A DNA stretch of 56,859 nt from UBA11891 sp003533785 (GCA_949511625.1 CATFEX010000002.1:1-56859), one strand, 5' to 3'. Shown: positions 7,566-16,049, counted from the stretch's first letter. The notes: a model not told the origin generated them from the sequence alone. Numbers and translations are program-made.

Positions 7566-10397
7566 GTGAAAAAGCATTATCTATTTTTTGCATTGATAGT
7601 TGCAACAACCCCTGTTTTATCTCAATCACCTTCATATGAAGGGAAAAAAGAAACCTCCCCAATACACGAGCAGTTGCTTACTCAATCTACAGTAAAAAAT
7701 ATTCCTTTTGAAAACATCGGCCCCTCGGTAATGAGTGGGCGTGTGGTGGCACTTGCCGTCAATCCAGACCAGCCAACAGAGTTTTATGTAGCCTATGCAT
7801 CAGGTGGTGTTTGGCACACCCAAGACAATGGGATCAGTTTTACCTCAATCACGGAGAACGCACCCACTCAAAATATTGGTGAAATAGCAATGCATTGGCC
7901 AACTCGAACCCTTTGGGTGGGTACAGGAGAAAACAATTCTTCCCGATCTTCCTACGCAGGAATTGGTATGCTTCGGACAACAAACAATGGAAAAACCTGG
8001 ACCAAACATGGACTGAATGACAGCCATCATATTGGAAAAATATTAATCCATCCAGAAAACCCCAGTCAGTTGGTCGTTGGGGCTACGGGACATTTATACA
8101 CTCCTAATGAAGAACGCGGTGTATTCATTACTACCGATGCAGGGACTACCTGGACCCAAACTTTGTTTATAAATGAAGCGACAGGAATCATTGATATGGC
8201 GCAAGTCCCTGGAGATTTCAACACCCTATTTGCTACTGCGTGGGAAAAAGACCGAAAAGCTTGGAATTTTACTGGAAACGGAAAACACTCTGGAATCTAC
8301 AAGAGCACAGACGGGGGACGAAATTGGAAACGGATTAGTACAGCTGAGAGTGGCTTCCCTACTGGGGAAGGAGTGGGACGAATTGGAGTGGCTGTTTTTG
8401 ATTCTAATACTATATATGCGATTCACGACAGTCAATTTCGACGAGATAAAGAAGATGAAAAAACAAAAGAAGGACTCAGCAAGAGTGATTTTAAGGACAT
8501 GACTCCTAAGGCTTTCTTAATGTTGTCAAATAAAGAAATAGATACCTATCTCAAGGAAAACGGATTTCATGAAAAATACCGTGCTGAAAATTTGAAAAAC
8601 CAAGTGCGCAATGGACAGATCAAACCCGCTGATTTGGCCACCTATTTAGAAGATGCCAATTCCCAGTTGTTTGATACTCCAGTCATTGGTGCTGAAGTTT
8701 ATAAAAGTACCGATGGTGGAATTAGTTGGGCGAAAACACACAAAGACTTTTTAGACGGAGTGTACTACAGCTATGGCTACTATTTTGGACACATTCATGT
8801 AGCTCCTTTTGATGTTGATAAAATTTATATCTATGGTGTTCCTTTTCTGAGCTCAAATGACGGTGGGCAATCTTTTGAGTATTTATCTAAACCCAATGTG
8901 CATTCGGATCATCACGCACTGTGGATAAATCCCACACAGCCTGGACATCTAATTAATGGGAATGATGGAGGAGTCAATATTACCTACACCGATGGTGCGC
9001 ATTGGACCAAAAACAATAGCCCGCAGGTAGGTCAATTTTATGCGATTAATATTGATCATGAAACGCCCTATAATGTCTATGGCGGATTACAAGATAATGG
9101 GGTTTGGAAAGGAGCAAACAATGCGCCCCAAGATAGAAGATGGCAAGCAAGCGGACAATACCCTTGGACAGAAATTCTTGGAGGGGACGGTATGCAGGTG
9201 GAGATTGACAGCCGCAATTCCAATATTGTGTTCACGGGGTATCAATTTGGCAATTATTATCGGCTCGATTTGGACCAAGATACCTGGGATAATATTCAAC
9301 CCAAACACGAATTAGGAGAATCGCCCTTGCGATTTAATTGGCAAACTCCAATTGAGTTGTCAACCCACAACCAAGACATCTTGTATTTTGGAAGCAATAA
9401 ACTCCATCGTTCTTTCGATCAAGGAAAACATTGGGAAGCCATTTCACCAGACCTAACCCGAGGCGGAAAAAAGGGAAATGTGGCCTATGGTACCCTAACT
9501 ACTTTTAATGAATCTTCCCTTCAATTTGGATTGATCTATGCAGGAAGTGATGACGGGCTCATTCACGGCACACAGAACGGTGGTGTAAGTTGGGACTTGC
9601 TTTCTTCCGATCTTCCTAAAGACTTGTGGGTCAGTAGAATTACTGCTTCGATGCATCAAAAAAATCGAGTGTATGCTGCGCTAAACGGATACCGAAACGA
9701 TGACTTTACACCCTATCTCTATCTCAGCGAAAATGGAGGTCAGCAATGGAAAGCTATTGCCAACAACCTGCCAGAAGCACCAGTAAATGATATCATAGAA
9801 GATCCTGTGAAAGAAAATATTTTGTATGTGGCAACGGATCGAGGCGTCTATGTCAGTTTCAATAAAGGAGACACTTGGGAAGCCTTCGCTAACGGACTGA
9901 CGTCAGCTGCAGTGCATGATTTGGTGATTCAGCCAGAGGCAAAACACCTTTTAGTGGGAACCCATGGTCGCTCAATATACAAAGCCTCCATAGCGGCGTT
10001 GCAAGACAGGGATTCAACCCTTCCCTTACAGCTCTTTGTCCCAAAAGAAATAAAGCATTCCGATAAGTGGGGAACGCGAAGAGCTTCTTGGGCAGAATGG
10101 AACCAACCCGAGTTTAAATTTCTAGTCTACTCCCAGAGCGAAACTCCTTATACGTTACGGATTATATCATTCGATGGGGAGGAAGTTCACGAAGTCAAGG
10201 GGCAACTGGATTATGGATTCGCTACTCTGGAATATAAATTGCGGGGTCGATCCAAGAATACTTCATCCAAGAAAAAGAAAAAAGGCAATCCTCCAGCAAA
10301 AGATGGGAATTATTACTTGACTCCTGGAGTGTATACTATAGAAATAAAAACACCTGCACACATTACCCAAGGAACCTTTAAACTTACTAAAGATTGA
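7566..10397 (+). CDS. Secreted VPS10/sortilin-like BNR propeller protein (paralog 1)
   Basis: A large exported protein related to the VPS10/sortilin-type glycosyl-hydrolase-like family. A GTG start at 7566 gives a clean signal peptide (M-K-K-H-Y then a hydrophobic core ending V-L-S-Q); the TTG at 7536 would add ten residues before it. Repeated S-T-D-G-G-x-x-W and S-x-D-G-G/N-G-G turns mark beta-propeller blades through residues 40-830. A lysine- and glutamate-rich helical stretch of about 90 residues (roughly 305-395) interrupts the blades. A beta-sandwich-like C-terminus with a K-run closes the protein. Substrate unknown; a paralog lies at 39481. Confidence 0.82.
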   Translation: MKKHYLFFALIVATTPVLSQSPSYEGKKETSPIHEQLLTQSTVKNIPFENIGPSVMSGRVVALAVNPDQPTEFYVAYASGGVWHTQDNGISFTSITENAPTQNIGEIAMHWPTRTLWVGTGENNSSRSSYAGIGMLRTTNNGKTWTKHGLNDSHHIGKILIHPENPSQLVVGATGHLYTPNEERGVFITTDAGTTWTQTLFINEATGIIDMAQVPGDFNTLFATAWEKDRKAWNFTGNGKHSGIYKSTDGGRNWKRISTAESGFPTGEGVGRIGVAVFDSNTIYAIHDSQFRRDKEDEKTKEGLSKSDFKDMTPKAFLMLSNKEIDTYLKENGFHEKYRAENLKNQVRNGQIKPADLATYLEDANSQLFDTPVIGAEVYKSTDGGISWAKTHKDFLDGVYYSYGYYFGHIHVAPFDVDKIYIYGVPFLSSNDGGQSFEYLSKPNVHSDHHALWINPTQPGHLINGNDGGVNITYTDGAHWTKNNSPQVGQFYAINIDHETPYNVYGGLQDNGVWKGANNAPQDRRWQASGQYPWTEILGGDGMQVEIDSRNSNIVFTGYQFGNYYRLDLDQDTWDNIQPKHELGESPLRFNWQTPIELSTHNQDILYFGSNKLHRSFDQGKHWEAISPDLTRGGKKGNVAYGTLTTFNESSLQFGLIYAGSDDGLIHGTQNGGVSWDLLSSDLPKDLWVSRITASMHQKNRVYAALNGYRNDDFTPYLYLSENGGQQWKAIANNLPEAPVNDIIEDPVKENILYVATDRGVYVSFNKGDTWEAFANGLTSAAVHDLVIQPEAKHLLVGTHGRSIYKASIAALQDRDSTLPLQLFVPKEIKHSDKWGTRRASWAEWNQPEFKFLVYSQSETPYTLRIISFDGEEVHEVKGQLDYGFATLEYKLRGRSKNTSSKKKKKGNPPAKDGNYYLTPGVYTIEIKTPAHITQGTFKLTKD

Positions 10398-10506
10398 TTT
10401 TCGTTTAGCCTTTTCTCCATTATTAGGATAAATTTCCGCTCAATATTAAACAAAATAAGTAGAGCTCTTATAAATAGAGATTCTTCTCTAAAAAAAATCA
10501 TTTCGG

Positions 10507-10538
10507 TTGGGAACAGAAGTGTTTATGCTGTAATTTTG
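10507..10538 (+). promoter_or_regulatory. Promoter of sdhCAB
   Basis: TTG (10507-10509), a 21-base spacer, then TAATTTTG (10531-10538) fit the Bacteroidetes -33/-7 layout. Transcription should begin near 10545, giving a leader of about 17 bases. The leader carries the AAATTGAATCTAAAT sequence shared with feoA. Confidence 0.65.
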
Positions 10539-10543
10539 ATAAC

Positions 10544-10558
10544 AAATTGAATCTAAAT
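10544..10558 (+). promoter_or_regulatory. 15-base motif shared with the feoA leader
   Basis: AAATTGAATCTAAAT differs in one base from 2745-2759 upstream of feoA. It starts exactly five bases after the -7 element in both places. The TCTAAA end equals the half-site of the hemA-araC palindrome, but the left half here (AACAAA) is not symmetric, so dimer binding is less certain. Confidence 0.35.
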
Positions 10559-10561
10559 TTT

Positions 10562-11215
10562 ATGATCACATCATCGATAGCAAGGAAAGTTGCCATGGCA
10601 CTTTCTGGTCTTTTCTTGGTTGTTTTCTTGGGACAGCACTTTACCATAAATTTCACTTCAGTATTTAGTGAAAACACCTTCAATGAGTTGTCCCATTTCA
10701 TGGGTACCAATCCCGTGGTTCAATTTATTTTTCAACCCATTTTGATGTTTGGAGTGGTGTTCCATTTTGTCATGGGTTTTGTATTAGAAATACAAAATCG
10801 CTCGGCTCGAGCAGGTCAGTACGGAACTTACAAAGGTAGCGCCAATGCTAGTTGGATGTCTCGAAATATGATCCTAACTGGAGCAGTGGTGCTATCCTTT
10901 CTAGGCTTGCATCTCTATGATTTTTGGATACCTGAGATGAATTATAAATATGTGGAATTTATTCCAGAAGACCCCACCCGTTATTACGATGAATTGGTTC
11001 ACAAGTTCCACAGTCCAATAAGAGTAGGGTTGTATGCTGTTTCCTTTGGTTTTCTGGCACTCCATTTGGTTCACGGTTTTGGGTCTTCTTTTCAGTCGAT
11101 GGGACTCAATAACAAATACACCCCAGCCATCAAAACCTTCACAAAAATTTTTGCAATAGCCATTCCCACCGGATTCGTATTTATTGCCTTGTTCCATCAC
11201 TTAAAAGCATTATAA
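10562..11215 (+). CDS. sdhC: Succinate dehydrogenase cytochrome b subunit
   Basis: Membrane anchor of succinate:quinone oxidoreductase in the single-subunit (five-helix, diheme b558) form used by Bacteroidota; it carries electrons from SdhB to menaquinone. About 217 residues with five hydrophobic segments and conserved heme-ligand histidines in G-Q-H-F, V-F-H-F-V, G-L-H-L-Y, H-K-F-H and A-L-H-L-V-H. The ATG at 10562 sits properly behind the promoter at 10507-10538; a TTG five codons earlier is in frame but would start at the predicted transcription start. sdhA follows after three bases. Confidence 0.92.
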   Translation: MITSSIARKVAMALSGLFLVVFLGQHFTINFTSVFSENTFNELSHFMGTNPVVQFIFQPILMFGVVFHFVMGFVLEIQNRSARAGQYGTYKGSANASWMSRNMILTGAVVLSFLGLHLYDFWIPEMNYKYVEFIPEDPTRYYDELVHKFHSPIRVGLYAVSFGFLALHLVHGFGSSFQSMGLNNKYTPAIKTFTKIFAIAIPTGFVFIALFHHLKAL

Positions 11216-11218
11216 AAT

Positions 11219-13222
11219 ATGGCTCGTTTAGACTCAAAAACTCCCGAAGGTCCGCTATCTGAAAAATGGACACAACACAAGAGCAATATTAACTTGGTGA
11301 GCCCAGCCAACAAACGGTTAATCGATGTGATTGTTGTGGGAACCGGCCTAGCAGGGGCTTCTGCTTCAGCCACCCTAGCTGAGTTAGGCTACAACGTAAA
11401 AACCTTCTGTTTTCAGGATTCACCGCGCCGGGCCCACTCCATTGCAGCCCAGGGGGGAATCAATGCTGCGAAGAATTATCAAGGCGATGGGGATTCTACC
11501 TATCGTTTATTCTATGACACAATCAAAGGCGGAGACTATCGGTCTAGGGAAGCCAATGTACATCGCCTGGCCGAGGTATCTGCAAATATTATCGATCAAT
11601 GTGTAGCACAGGGTGTCCCCTTTGCACGTGATTATGGAGGCTTGTTAGACAACCGCTCTTTTGGTGGGGTATTAGTCTCAAGGACTTTTTATGCCAAAGG
11701 ACAGACCGGACAGCAACTTTTATTGGGTGCCTATTCGGCGATGAATCGACAAATCGGACGAGGAAAAATTAAAATGTACAACCGTCACGAGATGATGGAT
11801 TTGGTGAAGGTAGATGGAAAGGCAAGAGGAATCATTGCGAGAAATCTAGTGACAGGAAAATTGGAACGTCACGGCGCCCACGCCGTTGTTATTGCTTCGG
11901 GGGGCTATGGGAATGTCTTCTTTCTATCGACGAATGCGATGGGGAGTAATGTGTCTGCCTCATGGAAAATTCACAGAAAAGGGGCATATTTTGCCAATCC
12001 TTGTTTTACACAAATCCACCCCACCTGCATTCCTGTTTCTGGTGATCACCAATCCAAACTAACCCTAATGTCTGAGTCGCTTCGAAATGACGGACGGATT
12101 TGGGTACCCAAAAAGTTAGACGATGCGCAAGCTATTCGTGAAGGGCGTTTAAAGCCAACCGAACTCGCCGAAGAAAACCGAGACTACTATCTCGAAAGAC
12201 GTTATCCTGCTTTTGGAAACTTGGTACCCAGAGACGTGGCTTCACGGGCAGCAAAAGAACGTTGCGACGCAGGTTATGGCGTTAACAAGACAGGGGAGGC
12301 GGTCTATCTTGACTTTGCCTCAGCAATTATTCGCTATGGAAAAGAAGAGGCGCACGTCAAGGGTCTGGATGAAAATGACGCAACATTAGTAAAAAAATTA
12401 GGCCAAGAAGTAGTGCGAGCCAAATACGGGAATCTATTCCAGATGTATGAGAAAATCGTGGATCAAAATCCTTATGAAACTCCTATGATGATCTACCCTG
12501 CAGTACACTACACCATGGGAGGCGTTTGGGTAGACTATAATTTGATGACCAGCATTCCAGGATGTTACGCCATAGGAGAGGCCAACTTCTCCGATCATGG
12601 GGCCAATCGTTTGGGAGCTTCTGCTCTCATGCAAGGACTTGCCGACGGCTATTTTGTACTGCCTTATACCATTGGAGATTATTTGTCGGATGATATTCGA
12701 ACGGGTCCTATTGCCACCGATACCACTGAATTTGAAGAGGCTGAAAAAGAGGTACACAATCGATTGGAAGCTTTCATTAATAACAAGGGTACCCATACTG
12801 TAGATTATTATCACAAAAAATTGGGCAAAATCATGTGGAATAAATGTGGAATGTCACGAAATGGGAAAGAGCTTAAAGAAGCCATGGCAGAGATCAAAGA
12901 ACTGCGAGAGGATTTCTACAAAAACGTAAAAGTTCCAGGGAGACTAAATGAATTTAACGAGCAATTAGCCAAGGCCGAACGCGTGGCTGACTTTTTGGAG
13001 TTGGGAGAGCTTTTTGCGAAGGATGCCTTGGAACGAACCGAATCTTGCGGAGGTCACTTCCGTGAGGAATCACAGACCCCTGAAGGAGAAGCCCTAAGAG
13101 ACGATAAGAATTTCACCTTCGTGTCCGCTTGGGAACATCAGGGTGCTCCAGCCAAAGCAAAACTCCACAAAGAAGCTTTGAATTATGAAGAAATTGAAGT
13201 TAAAACCCGCTCATATAAATAA
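11219..13222 (+). CDS. sdhA: Succinate dehydrogenase/fumarate reductase flavoprotein
   Basis: Catalytic FAD subunit oxidising succinate to fumarate at the inner face of the membrane. The Rossmann motif (V-V-G-T-G-L-A-G-A) is near residue 40, followed by the FAD-attachment histidine in R-A-H-S-I-A-A-Q-G-G and the active-site segment H-P-T-C-I-P near residue 263. At 667 residues it fits the long form typical of Bacteroidota and epsilonproteobacterial FrdA/SdhA. It lies between sdhC and sdhB in one operon. The absence of sdhD agrees with a one-subunit anchor. Confidence 0.96.
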   Translation: MARLDSKTPEGPLSEKWTQHKSNINLVSPANKRLIDVIVVGTGLAGASASATLAELGYNVKTFCFQDSPRRAHSIAAQGGINAAKNYQGDGDSTYRLFYDTIKGGDYRSREANVHRLAEVSANIIDQCVAQGVPFARDYGGLLDNRSFGGVLVSRTFYAKGQTGQQLLLGAYSAMNRQIGRGKIKMYNRHEMMDLVKVDGKARGIIARNLVTGKLERHGAHAVVIASGGYGNVFFLSTNAMGSNVSASWKIHRKGAYFANPCFTQIHPTCIPVSGDHQSKLTLMSESLRNDGRIWVPKKLDDAQAIREGRLKPTELAEENRDYYLERRYPAFGNLVPRDVASRAAKERCDAGYGVNKTGEAVYLDFASAIIRYGKEEAHVKGLDENDATLVKKLGQEVVRAKYGNLFQMYEKIVDQNPYETPMMIYPAVHYTMGGVWVDYNLMTSIPGCYAIGEANFSDHGANRLGASALMQGLADGYFVLPYTIGDYLSDDIRTGPIATDTTEFEEAEKEVHNRLEAFINNKGTHTVDYYHKKLGKIMWNKCGMSRNGKELKEAMAEIKELREDFYKNVKVPGRLNEFNEQLAKAERVADFLELGELFAKDALERTESCGGHFREESQTPEGEALRDDKNFTFVSAWEHQGAPAKAKLHKEALNYEEIEVKTRSYK

Positions 13223-13240
13223 GCGATATAAACGAAACGT

Positions 13241-13987
13241 ATGAATCTGACCTTAAAAGTGTGGCGCCAAGCCAATGCTCAAGCCAAAGGGAGTTTTGAA
13301 ACCTATCCCATCTCTGAGGTGTCTCCCGATATGTCTTTCTTGGAAATGATGGACGTGCTCAACGAACAGCTGATACAAAAAGGGACCGACCCTATTGCAT
13401 TCGATCACGATTGTCGCGAAGGTATCTGTGGGATGTGCTCGATGTTCATCAATGGAGAAGCACACGGCCCCGACCGTCTGGTAACCACCTGTCAGTTACA
13501 CATGCGAAAATTCAAAGATGGCGACACCATCACGATCGAACCTTTCCGAGCCAAAGCTTTTCCAGTAGTTAAGGACTTGGCAGTAGACCGATCGGCTTTT
13601 GATCGAGTTCAGCATGCCGGGGGGTTTATTAGTGTAAACACGTCTGGAAATACCCAAGATGCCAATGCTATTCCGATAGAAAAACACGATGCCGATCGTG
13701 CCTTTGATGCTGCTACTTGCATTGGATGTGGTGCTTGTGTAGCCACTTGCAAAAATGCTTCCGCCATGCTTTTTGTATCGGCGAAAGTATCCCAATATGC
13801 CCTTTTGCCTCAAGGAAAAGTGGAAGCTACTGATCGCGTTCTCAACATGGTGAAACAGATGGACGAAGAAGGTTTTGGAAACTGTACCAATACGGGAGCT
13901 TGTGAAGTAGAATGCCCGAAAGGAATTTCATTGGAAAACATTGCCCGGATGAACCGAGAGTATTTGTCTGCCTCAATTAAAGGTTAA
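13241..13987 (+). CDS. sdhB: Succinate dehydrogenase iron-sulfur subunit
   Basis: Electron-transfer subunit with three Fe-S clusters linking SdhA to SdhC. The [2Fe-2S] cysteines are in C-R-E-G-I-C-G-M-C plus T-T-C (about residues 59-88). The ferredoxin-like half has C-I-G-C-G-A-C-V-A-T-C near residue 160 and C-x5-C-x3-C-P near residue 215. 248 residues is the normal size. It ends the operon. A 7-bp stem-loop overlaps its stop codon, and the next gene is convergent 34 bases away. Confidence 0.95.
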   Translation: MNLTLKVWRQANAQAKGSFETYPISEVSPDMSFLEMMDVLNEQLIQKGTDPIAFDHDCREGICGMCSMFINGEAHGPDRLVTTCQLHMRKFKDGDTITIEPFRAKAFPVVKDLAVDRSAFDRVQHAGGFISVNTSGNTQDANAIPIEKHDADRAFDAATCIGCGACVATCKNASAMLFVSAKVSQYALLPQGKVEATDRVLNMVKQMDEEGFGNCTNTGACEVECPKGISLENIARMNREYLSASIKG

Positions 13988-13998
13988 ACGTCCTTTAA
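13977..13998 (+). terminator. Stem-loop at the sdhB stop, possible weak terminator
   Basis: TTAAAGG (13977-13983) and CCTTTAA (13992-13998) form a perfect 7-bp stem with an 8-base loop that contains the sdhB stop codon. The flanks could extend it with a bulge. No T-run follows on either strand, so it is not a canonical intrinsic terminator. Confidence 0.3.
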
Positions 13999-14021
13999 AA
14001 TTGCAAGTAACTCCTAAGTAT

Positions 14022-14600
14022 TTAGCCAGTTTTCAGTTTGGTCATAATTATGACACCTGTTGACCAGTCTATTTTAGTCATTGAAAAGTCTTGTTTACTT
14101 TCCAAAAAATGAATCAATTTTTCCACTTTTTCTTGATGTCCTTCAGGCCAGTTAGACTGCGGGTTTATATCATCAATGACATAAAAACCTCCAATTTTTA
14201 TGTGAACTAAAAGCTGGTCTAAATCACTGAATTTACCGGGCCAAGCATCTGCGAAAACTAAATCAAAGCCAACCCCTTGATAGTTTGAAATCCACTTACT
14301 CCCGTCTTCACAAACTAGTTTTATTCGAGGATCATCACCAAAGAAAGATTTGACAATTGTAATAAGGGTTGAATCATTGTCTATTGAAATAATCTTAGAG
14401 TCTTTATCAAGCCCTTCAATCATCCAAGAAAGAGAAAGTCCAATGCCTGTTCCTAATTCCAGTATATGTGAACTAGGTTTTGAGGCGATGAGTGTTTTTA
14501 ATAAGGAACCTACAAGAATATCTGAAGGCATTGTAAAACCAATTTCTTGAGATTTTTCAATAAGGGTATTATATATAGCAGGTAATTTTTGGGAGTACAT
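14022..14600 (-). CDS. Class I SAM-dependent methyltransferase (O-methyltransferase-like)
   Basis: A 192-residue Rossmann-fold methyltransferase. Motif I, L-E-L-G-T-G-I-G, is near residue 47. An acidic residue for the ribose (I-S-I-D-N-D) follows, then D-L-V-F-A-D-A-W and a G-G-F-Y-V-I-D-D strand, which resemble the catechol/caffeoyl-CoA O-methyltransferase family. It has no signal peptide or membrane segment. The acceptor cannot be told from context: its neighbours are sdhB (convergent) and a small membrane protein. The gene and the next one look AT-richer than the flanking sdh and HAD genes. Confidence 0.72.
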   Translation of the reverse strand: MYSQKLPAIYNTLIEKSQEIGFTMPSDILVGSLLKTLIASKPSSHILELGTGIGLSLSWMIEGLDKDSKIISIDNDSTLITIVKSFFGDDPRIKLVCEDGSKWISNYQGVGFDLVFADAWPGKFSDLDQLLVHIKIGGFYVIDDINPQSNWPEGHQEKVEKLIHFLESKQDFSMTKIDWSTGVIIMTKLKTG

Positions 14601-14643
14601 AGGGGGAATTTTGAAATTATAATTGTAAAACTAATATTTTTAA

Positions 14644-14658
14644 ATTCTGAATCAGAAT
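14644..14658. repeat. Perfect 15-base palindrome upstream of the methyltransferase gene
   Basis: ATTCTGA-A-TCAGAAT is self-complementary around a central A. It lies about 44 bases upstream of the methyltransferase start (minus strand), just behind a TAGTTTTA sequence (14626-14633) that is one base off the -7 consensus. It could be a regulator site; nothing else supports this. Confidence 0.3.
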
Positions 14659-14663
14659 AATAT

Positions 14664-14741
14664 GGCTTCTGACTAAGCTTGATCTCCTCCAGTTTTTGAG
14701 GAATAAAAAGGATGCATTCTCGAGCTGCAAAGAGTAAATCA
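14664..14741 (-). pseudogene. Decayed fragment of a HAD-phosphatase gene
   Basis: This stretch aligns without gaps over 14678-14741 to 15581-15644 inside the intact HAD gene, on the same strand: the first 21 bases (14678-14698) are identical and about 70 percent of the rest match. On the minus strand it still reads F-I-P-Q-K-T-G-G-D-Q before a stop, matching F-F-T-A-K-T-G-G-D-Q of the intact protein. Beyond it, only a weak GGCTT anchor at 14664 with a 2-base deletion is left. It appears to be the remnant of a second copy. Confidence 0.6.
14678..14698. repeat. 21-base direct repeat, copy 1
   Basis: Identical to 15581-15601 within the intact HAD gene; the two copies lie about 900 bases apart and bracket the small membrane HExxH gene. 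It is the best preserved part of the decayed fragment. Confidence 0.75.
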
Positions 14742-14794
14742 TTCTTTGATAAATATTGAAGGGAACATCTGCTTAATCGAGCAGGAGTTTATAT

Positions 14795-15307
14795 TTAGAG
14801 TAAGCTGATTAAAATAGTTAGAAGAAGAAAAAGTAGACTGTTAGAAAAAAAGGTTTTTAAAGAAAATTTCATTTTTCTAAACGAGTAATAAACCATTCCA
14901 AAAAAACTTACAGAAATCGATATAGGCCATATTGAAGGATGCATGCCCAATGCAATACCTATTTTAATTTCATCACTAGAAGAAATAAGTCCTTGAAGTA
15001 TAGCCGCCCAACGAAAAATAGCTGCAGAAAGTAAAATGTTAAAGCCAAAGGTTGCTTCTCTTTTAATGGTTATTACGAACCCCATAACCCCCTGAAATAA
15101 AGTAAATAAAACACCACTTCCATAGATAAAAGCATTTTGAGTAGAAGACAGGACCAGTTCCTGAGAAAATACAATTGTATTAATTGTTAAGCGTCCATTA
15201 ATTCCAATAGAACGATAGGCTAACCAATGTACACATTCATGGAAAAAGTAGGTCATACAGGGTAAAAGAAAAATAAATACGAAATAGACAAGGCGGATTC
15301 TAGACAT
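14795..15307 (-). CDS. Small membrane protein with HExxH motif (putative M50-like metalloprotease)
   Basis: A 170-residue protein of four or five hydrophobic segments. The first helix (residues 6-22) runs straight into H-E-C-V-H (residues 23-27) and then W-L-A-Y-R, the layout of intramembrane zinc proteases of the site-2 type or of DUF3267-like relatives. The later L-D-G motif of true S2P enzymes is not evident, so activity is uncertain. Other polar residues such as H-P-S near residue 120 might supply a ligand. It starts 46 bases downstream of the HAD stop on the same strand and looks AT-rich. It could be a distant M50 member or an inactive relative. Confidence 0.55.
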   Translation of the reverse strand: MSRIRLVYFVFIFLLPCMTYFFHECVHWLAYRSIGINGRLTINTIVFSQELVLSSTQNAFIYGSGVLFTLFQGVMGFVITIKREATFGFNILLSAAIFRWAAILQGLISSSDEIKIGIALGMHPSIWPISISVSFFGMVYYSFRKMKFSLKTFFSNSLLFLLLTILISLL

Positions 15308-15353
15308 GGTAGATGGGGAGTGGAAAACAAGTTAATAAAATTCTTACTTCTCC

Positions 15354-16007
15354 CTATTCTACATCGATTGCATTGTAGTCCTTTAAAGCGAAAACACACC
15401 CCAAGTCTAATAGTTTTGCAATTGAAAATTGTGTGGCAATTCCTACCACTTGCATTCCTGCTGCTAGTGCAGCGGTAATTCCAGATTGAGTGTCTTCAAA
15501 CGCCAAACATTTTTTGGCGTCCACTCCTAATTTATGAGCAGTTTGCAGGAAAATTTCTGGATGCGGCTTGCCATGTGTCACTTGATCTCCTCCAGTTTTT
15601 GCGGTAAAAAAAGAATCCAATCCCAAGCCACCAAGGGTAAATGAGATGTTGGTTTGGTCACCCATGGTAGACAATCCCATGGGGATATGAAGGTTTTGTA
15701 CCTTTTGAAGAAATTCCAATAATCCGTCTATCCTACTTAGATGCGGGCGATAGAGATTGCGATATAGTTCTTCTTTTCTTTCTCCTATTTTCAAGAGTTC
15801 TTCACGACTTTGTATCAGCGGAAACAATCGCGCCATGACTTCCAAGAGGGTGCCACGGTGATAGTCTTTTTCGAAAGTTTCCATATCAAGGGGTAAGTGG
15901 AATTCTTTAAATAAAGCAATCCAAGATAAATGATGGTAGTGCATGTTGTCTACCAAGGTCCCATCCATATCAAAAATGAGAGCGTCATACTGGGAGAGGG
16001 ATTTCAT
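15354..16007 (-). CDS. HAD-superfamily phosphatase/phosphomutase (beta-phosphoglucomutase-like)
   Basis: A 217-residue HAD hydrolase with cap domain. The nucleophile motif D-M-D-G-T-L-V-D begins at residue 13 (D13 and D15), motif II is L-S-T-M-G-D near residue 115, the lysine is in G-K-P-H-P-E near residue 149, and motif IV is F-E-D-T-Q-S-G near residue 169. The G-K-P-H-P-E-I-F and E-D-T-Q-S-G-I signatures resemble beta-phosphoglucomutases and sugar-phosphate phosphatases. Substrate not determinable. It is divergent from the nitrilase gene with 42 bases between starts. A decayed second copy lies at 14664-14741. Confidence 0.85.
   Translation of the reverse strand: MKSLSQYDALIFDMDGTLVDNMHYHHLSWIALFKEFHLPLDMETFEKDYHRGTLLEVMARLFPLIQSREELLKIGERKEELYRNLYRPHLSRIDGLLEFLQKVQNLHIPMGLSTMGDQTNISFTLGGLGLDSFFTAKTGGDQVTHGKPHPEIFLQTAHKLGVDAKKCLAFEDTQSGITAALAAGMQVVGIATQFSIAKLLDLGCVFALKDYNAIDVE
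15581..15601. repeat. 21-base direct repeat, copy 2
   Basis: Lies within the HAD gene, over the codons for K-T-G-G-D-Q-V. Identical to 14678-14698; see the decayed fragment there. Confidence 0.75.
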
Positions 16008-16024
16008 AGCAAGAAAGAATCAAG

Positions 16025-16032
16025 TATCTTAG
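16025..16032 (+). promoter_or_regulatory. Possible -7 variant (TATCTTAG) before the nitrilase gene
   Basis: TATCTTAG differs from TAnnTTTG by one base and lies 17 bases before the ATG at 16050. The same octamer precedes the dCMP deaminase gene (47231-47238), and TATTTTAG precedes xth, which suggests TAnnTTAG is a tolerated -7 variant here. Confidence 0.35.
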
Positions 16033-16049
16033 AGATTCACTGTAAAGGT

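Noticed and set aside
10310..10397. Type IX secretion C-terminal signal on the first propeller protein
   Set aside because: The last strand (G-V-Y-T-I-E-I) looks similar, but the upstream spacing and motifs of a type A sorting domain are missing; it fits the family's own beta domain.
10475..10490. TAGAGA-N4-TCTCTA hairpin as terminator of the first propeller gene
   Set aside because: It is followed by an A-run, not a T-run, on the plus strand and lies far from the stop; at most a weak structure.
12434..12814. Open frame of 126 codons opposite sdhA
   Set aside because: Antisense to a strongly conserved enzyme and composed of low-likelihood residues; no independent support.
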